The position numbers and the translations under genes are program-made. From Adenanthera pavonina (lineage: Eukaryota > Streptophyta > Magnoliopsida > Fabales > Fabaceae), in NCBI GenBank assembly GCA_026686845.1, contig JAIVEN010000012.1, positions 3,040,501 to 3,104,500 on the forward strand: 64,000 bases of DNA, read 5' to 3'. The notes under the pieces were generated by a model. It saw nothing but the letters and a program-made list of their open reading frames with translations, was not told where the DNA came from and ran no database searches. Below, one piece after another: positions 59,300 to 64,000 of the stretch. Each line of letters opens with the position of its first letter. Positions within the stretch are counted from its first letter, which is position 1.

Positions 59300-62200
59300 A
59301 GCTAGAAAGACAATAAATGGTATATGGACAGTGCCTGCTCTAGTCACATGACCGGTGATAAGGAGAAGTTTATCACCCTTAGAGACAAGAAATGAGGAAA
59401 GGTGACCGTTGGAGGTGATCAATATGGCAGAATAGTTGGCATTGGCATTGTAGGCAAGAATCCTGAAATATCCATTGAAGAGGTGCTGTTTGTGATTGGC
59501 CTCAACCACAATCTGCTGAGTGTAAGCCAAACATGTGATAAAGGAAACTGGGTACTGTTTGACTCAAAATTCTGCCTAGTCATCAGAAAAAGTGATCACA
59601 AAGTAATCCTCAAAGCTCAAAGGGATGGTAACTGTTACACTATTGATCTTGATGAACTTCATCCCTTAGATTCTGTTTGCTTGATTAGTCAAGATAATGA
59701 TAATTGGTTATGGCATAGAAGATTAGCTCATGTTAACATAAATCAGCTTTTAAAACTGGTTAAAAAAGAGTTAGTCACTGGCCTGCCAAAAATTGCTTTT
59801 GAAAAAGATAAAGAATGTGATGCATGCTTAAGAGGAAAACAAACTAAATCTTCTTTTAAACCCAAAAATGTAGTCACCACAACTAGACCACTAGAACTAC
59901 TGCATATAGATTTAATTGATCCATCTAGAGTAAAAAGCATTGGGGGAAATCTGTATGTGCTTGTAATTGTGGATGATTACTCTAGATTTACATGGACATT
60001 GTTTCTATCCTCTAAAAGTGATACCTTTGATGCATTTGTAACCTTAGCCAAGAAAGTGCAAAATGAGAAAGGTATTTTCATTGTGTCTATCAGGTTAGAT
60101 CATGGAGGAGAATTTGAGAACTCATACTTTCTGGAGTATTGCAATGAGCATGGAATTGACCATAACTTCTCAGCCCCAAGAACTCCACAACAAAATGGAG
60201 TAGTAGAAAGGAAGAACAGAATAATTGGAGAGATGGCTAGAGCTATGTTGAATGAAAAGGAACTTTCTCAAGTATTTTGGGCTGATGCAATGAATACAGC
60301 AAGCTATATCATAAATAGAGCCTACATCAGACCAATCATTGGGAAAACTCCTTAGGAACTGTACAAGGGAAGAAAGCAAAATCTGTCACATCTCCATGTG
60401 TTCGGCTGCAAATGCTTCATTTACAACAATGGAAAGGAGAATCTGGGTAAGTTTGATGCAAAATCTGACGAAGGTATATTTCTGGGCTATTCTAGTAGGA
60501 GTAAAGCATATAGAGTTTTCAATAAAAAGTCTAAATTAGTTGAAGAATCTGTGCATGTAGTTTTTGTTGAAAATGAAACTGCTTCCAAACATGCTACTGA
60601 TGAGGAAGATCTTGTTTCAAACTTTAAAAAGTTAGATATTTCTGATGAAGGTAAAATTGAATCTCCAAAAATATCTGAATCTATTAACATAGAAGAAGAT
60701 ATTCAGGAGAGGAATTTTGAAAATGAAAATATTGAAGAAATATCTCAAGAACTCCCTAGAGCTTGGAGATATCAAAGGAATCATCATGTTAATCAAGTGA
60801 TAGGGAACGTTCAAGAGAGAGTTAAAACCAGAAAACAGTTAAGGGATCAAATGATTAATTGTGCTTTCATCTCACAAATTGAATCTAAATGTACTGAGGA
60901 AGCCTTAACTGATGAATACTGGATTTTGGCTATGCAAGATGAATTAAATCAGTTTGAAAGAAATCAAGTCTGGGATTTAGTGCCTAGACGCAAAAATTAT
61001 CTTGTCATTGGCACCAAATGAGTTTTTAGAAATAAACTTGATGAATCAGGATCAATAATCAGAAATAAAGCTAGACTGGTTGCTAAAGGATATAATCAAG
61101 AAGAAGGTATTGATTTTGAGGAAACCTTTGCTCCAGTAGCTAGATTAGAAGCAATTAGAATTCTGTTAGCATATGCATGCATACAAAATATTTTGTTATA
61201 TCAAATGGATGTGAAGAGTACTTTTCTAAATGGATATATCATGGAAGAGGTTTATGTAGATTAACCTCCAGGTTTTGAGGATTCTACAAAACCAAACCAT
61301 GTGTATAAACTGAAGAAAGCCCTTTACGGTTTGAAGCAAGCTCCTAGAGCATGGTATGAAAGATTGAGTAATTTTCTAACTGAAAAGGGGTTTAACAGAG
61401 GAAAAGTAGATACAACTTTATTCACTAAGAAAGAAAATAAAGATTTACTTGTTGTTCAAATCTATGTTGACGATATTATATTTGGTGCTACTAATGATTC
61501 TCTTTGCAAGAATTTTTCTAAGTTAATGCAGGGAGAATTGGAAATGTCCATCATGGGTGAACTCAACTTCTTCCTTAGATTGCAAATCAAGCAGTGTGAT
61601 GATGGTATTTTTCTCAATCAATCCAAGTATTTAAAGGAATTACTAAAGAAGTTTGGAATGGAAAATGCCAAGCCAATGGGAACACCTATGACTACTACAA
61701 CCAAACTGGATATGGATGAAATAGGGAAAATATTTGACATAACCCGGTACAGAAGAATGATTGGATCCCTACTGTACCTAACTGCCAGCAGACTTGACAT
61801 CATGTTTAGTGTCTATATGTGTGCAAGATTCCAATCATGTCCCAAGGAAACCCATGCAACTACTGTGAAATGTATCTTCAGATATCTTATTGGAACTTCA
61901 CAGATGGGTCTTTGGTATCCAAAGGGCAATGAAGAAGATCTCAAAGGATACACTGATGCTGACTTTGCAGGATCCAAAACTGACAGAAAAAGCACAAGTG
62001 GAACTTGTCAGTTTTTGGGAGGACCCTTGGTCTCATGGTTTAGCAAGAAGCAAAACAGTGTGGCCTTATCCACAGCAGAGGCTGAGTATGTTACTGCGGG
62101 AAACTGTTGTGCCCAAATCATCTGGATGAAACAGTAGCTTGAAGATCTTGAGATTGAGATGAAGGAAATACCAATCATGTGTGATAACCAAAGTGCCATT

Positions 62201-62413
62201 AATATCACAAAGAATCTTGTCATGCATTCAAGGACAAAACATATTGAAGTTAGGCACCACTTCATAAGGGATCATGTTTTGAAAGGAGAAATCAGACTAG
62301 AGTATATCCCAACAAAGGACCAAGTTGAAGATATCTTGACTAAGCCTCTATTAGAAGATAGACACTGCAAAATCAGGAGAGAATTGGGTACGGTAAATCC
62401 CAATGAACTGTAA
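59300..62413 (+). pseudogene. Copia pol remnant: protease, integrase, reverse transcriptase, RNase H
   Basis: Protease: the DSACSSHMTG active-site region near 59326. Integrase (59402-60355): the zinc-binding WHRRLAH and CDACLRGK, the catalytic Asp of LLHIDLID, Asp of RLDHGGEFEN and Glu of NGVVERKN. RT (about 61025-61800): VDDIIFGA at the catalytic centre, with YVDD at 61463-61474. RNase H: YTDADFAGSKTDRKSTSG and ALSTAEAEYV near 61950-62085, and HIEVRHHFIRDH near 62240. Stops interrupt at 59391, 60353, 61019, 61262 and 62136; four of the five can be C-to-T or G-to-A changes of Gln or Trp codons. The last frame ends at TAA 62411-62413. Apart from the stops the reading is almost continuous, so the copy is fairly young. 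Confidence 0.9.
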
Positions 62414-63406
62414 GTAAATCCGTGTGCAATTTTTTTTTAGATTTTCCAACATTGAATTAATTCTAACTTTAGCATCGGAGTGAGTTTAATTTAAGTTGCA
62501 AGTGCTCCTCATGAGATTCAATGACAATAAATCTGAAAAATGGAGCACACCAGAATGGAACAATCAAAAAGTGAAGAAAATGACAATAATTTTTAGCTTC
62601 TGGATCCATTCTGTAAGTTTTCAAAGTTGAAATTCATATATTAATTGTGTGTTAGACGAATTTCCTTGAAAAACTAAGGTTTTGAATAAGTCAGCATGGT
62701 CAACATTCGAATTTGGATGCCTAACAGACGAAGTTCAGCTTGTTATACATTGGAACAGTTCTCAGTGATGCCTCGAAATTTGTCTGTTGGACCTTGGAAG
62801 TTCGAATTTTCAAAAGTAAAATTTCAAAGTTATGTTTGTCCAATATGATGATTATACAAATGATTATTTCTTAACATACGAATGTTGGAAAACCTTTACA
62901 AAGTAAAGAAATTCGAATTTCTGATTTAAAATTCGTCTATTGAAACATGTTCTTAATGTTGAATCCTTGAAAGATGAAGTTTAATATGCTTAATTCGTCT
63001 GTTAATTGTTGATTTGATTGCTGCTTAGTGTTTGCTCTTCAAAATTCGAACTTTGTTGAAACAAAGTTCATCTGTTCATCTTGTGCTGATTGAACTAAGC
63101 CACTGTCAGACAAACTTTCAGAAGCAAAATTAATCTGTCAGTAAGCTTTGCTGAACGATTTAACTTTTAACTGCTCGAAGTTCAAATTTTGACCCCTCAA
63201 AATTCGTCTGTCAGGCGGTTACTTACGTTAAAACTGATGGTTTTCAACTGAACAGACGCAACCCTACTCTTTCCCTCTCTGAGTCTATTCAAATCCTTTC
63301 ATCGATGCCCTTAAATTCTGACCGAAAATCTTCATCTCCCACCATTTAAACTGATTTTCACACCCTATAAACTCAATCCTTGCTTCATTTTGAAACATTC
63401 ATCCAT
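62414..63406 (+). other. Post-pol noncoding region with LTR-like motif repeats
   Basis: There is no coding here. The motif of the LTR array recurs in both orientations: CAGACGAAGTTC near 62725, TTTGTCTGTTGG near 62779, ATTCGTCTGTTAA near 62992, GTCAGACAAACTTTC near 63106, ATTCGTCTGTCAGG near 63204 and ACAGACGCA near 63255, along with AAATTCGAA half-palindromes. It is not the 3' LTR, as it lacks the LTR start and the sequence order of the 5' LTR. Confidence 0.75.
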
Positions 63407-64000
63407 GAAAATGGCAAGAGTAAAGAATCTTGAAGCTGGAAAAGGAGAAGCACGACCAAAGAGGGCGGTCAAATCACAATATGCTACCAAGGAGAGTGAA
63501 AAAACGAAAAGAAAGGCCGAATCAAGCAAGGCAACTCCCTCCAAACGTCAAAAAACTACACCAAAGGGTGAATCAAAGAAAGCTGGATCCTCTTTCTTGA
63601 AGAAAGCAGAACCTTCGGTCCCTGTTCCTACTGCTGCTGAGACTGTTGCTTCCACTTCCTCCTCCAGTACTCAATCTGGAGAATATCAACTTACTACACT
63701 GCCATTATGGAGCACTCTACAGATTCAAGAAGAATACTCGACCAAGTTTGCCAATAAAAAGGTAATCAAACCTCATTATGTGAACTTGGAAGAATTCTTG
63801 GTCTTTAACAGTTTTGATGCTGGAATATGGATGTTAAGATATAAGAATCTATTAGAGATATTGGAGAGGTATGATGATGAAGTGGTAAAGACTTGGTATG
63901 CCTCCTTGAAGTACAACAGCAAGAAGAAGAAGTGGGAGGTCAATCTGAGATCAAGGACCATCTGGCTCACGATGAGACTCTCAATGAAGTGCTGGAAATC
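63407..64000 (+). CDS. Extra ORF downstream of Copia pol (partial, runs off window)
   Basis: An ATG at 63407 (or 63413) opens a frame with no stop to the end of the window, about 198 codons. The N-terminal 70 residues are Lys/Ala/Glu/Ser-rich and basic (KNLEAGKGEARPKRAVKS), suggesting a disordered nuclear-type or nucleic-acid-binding tail. From about residue 125 the text (VNLEEFLVFNSFDAGIWML, VVKTWYASLKYN) resembles the 'putative plant transposon protein' domain found in ORFs next to plant retroelements. Near 63935 the next frame (EIKDHLAHDETLNEVLEI) fits that domain better, so a frameshift is possible. No signal peptide or membrane helix is seen in this part, so an envelope role has no support. 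Its place between pol and the 3' LTR matches the extra ORF of Sireviruses. Confidence 0.6.

Larger units (their letters stand above)
55788..64000 (+). mobile_element. Ty1/copia Sirevirus-like element (5' LTR to beyond window end)
   Basis: The element is inserted head-on into the gypsy RNase H at 55787/55788; the 5 bases before it are ATGAG. Order: 5' LTR 55788-57418, PBS, gag, protease, integrase, RT-RNase H, a 1-kb noncoding part, then an extra ORF. The 3' LTR is not reached. Domain order integrase before RT makes it Copia. A gag with two zinc knuckles, a very long LTR and an extra ORF after pol point to the Sirevirus lineage. The coding region is broken by about ten stops and several frameshifts. 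Confidence 0.88.

Noticed and set aside
62414..63300. 3' LTR of the Copia element
   Set aside because: It shares the motif words but lacks the LTR start sequence and co-linearity with the 5' LTR; an ORF follows instead of host DNA.
1..64000. tRNA, rRNA or CRISPR features
   Set aside because: No cloverleaf with intact A and B boxes, no ribosomal sequence and no spacer-repeat array was seen; B-box-like words in 33-35 kb and 49.6 kb are more likely SINE debris.

Overview
The window is nuclear DNA of a flowering plant, almost certainly a woody eudicot. It is AT-rich, its genes have spliceosomal GT-AG introns, and transposable elements are nested in layers. The split MADS-box gene is of the AGAMOUS subfamily. 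The species cannot be named from the sequence alone.

Three genes look intact. (1) A plastid- or mitochondrion-targeted mTERF-family gene lies on + at 9297-14766, with seven coding exons and 575 codons. (2) A class D AGAMOUS-LIKE 11 / SEEDSTICK MADS-box gene lies on +, with coding exons from 20103 to 30280 and a probable 5'-UTR exon near 19260-19361. It has eight coding exons and 226 codons, and its first coding intron is 6.5 kb and internally duplicated. (3) A single-exon ATL-type RING-H2 E3 ligase gene lies on - at 35025-35501. Two broken G-type lectin receptor kinase (LECRK3-like) copies follow in opposite orientation: one on + in three pieces (36.40-37.17, 43.78-44.06 and 45.25-45.43 kb) and a shorter one on - (48.25-48.84 kb).

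The + LECRK pseudogene records serial transposition. A TGT...ACA LTR (37168-43779) landed between kinase subdomains V and VI. That LTR was then hit by a Mutator-like MITE (38708-39342, 9-bp duplication) and by a 3.5-kb LTR with a perfect 5-bp duplication (39884-43387). A PIF/Harbinger-like element (44063-45246) with a TTA duplication cut the kinase again. Other elements are a 3.4-kb Mutator-like element with about 0.7-kb inverted ends (5012-8405), MITEs at 17958-18420, 28175-28605 and 49021-49346, an antisense Copia-type LTR (1825-3295) and a DUF4283/zinc-knuckle retroelement relic (about 4060-4690).

From 49.7 kb to the end the window is retroelement. A relative of the first LTR is followed by a minus-strand Ty3/gypsy element (LTR, integrase, RNase H), which is interrupted at 55787/55788 by a Sirevirus-like Ty1/copia element. 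That element shows a 1.6-kb 5' LTR, primer-binding site, gag with two zinc knuckles, protease, integrase, reverse transcriptase and RNase H. It then shows a 1-kb noncoding stretch and an extra ORF that runs off the window end. Both retroelement polyproteins carry several stop codons, most of them explicable as C-to-T or G-to-A changes, as expected of methylated, silenced elements.
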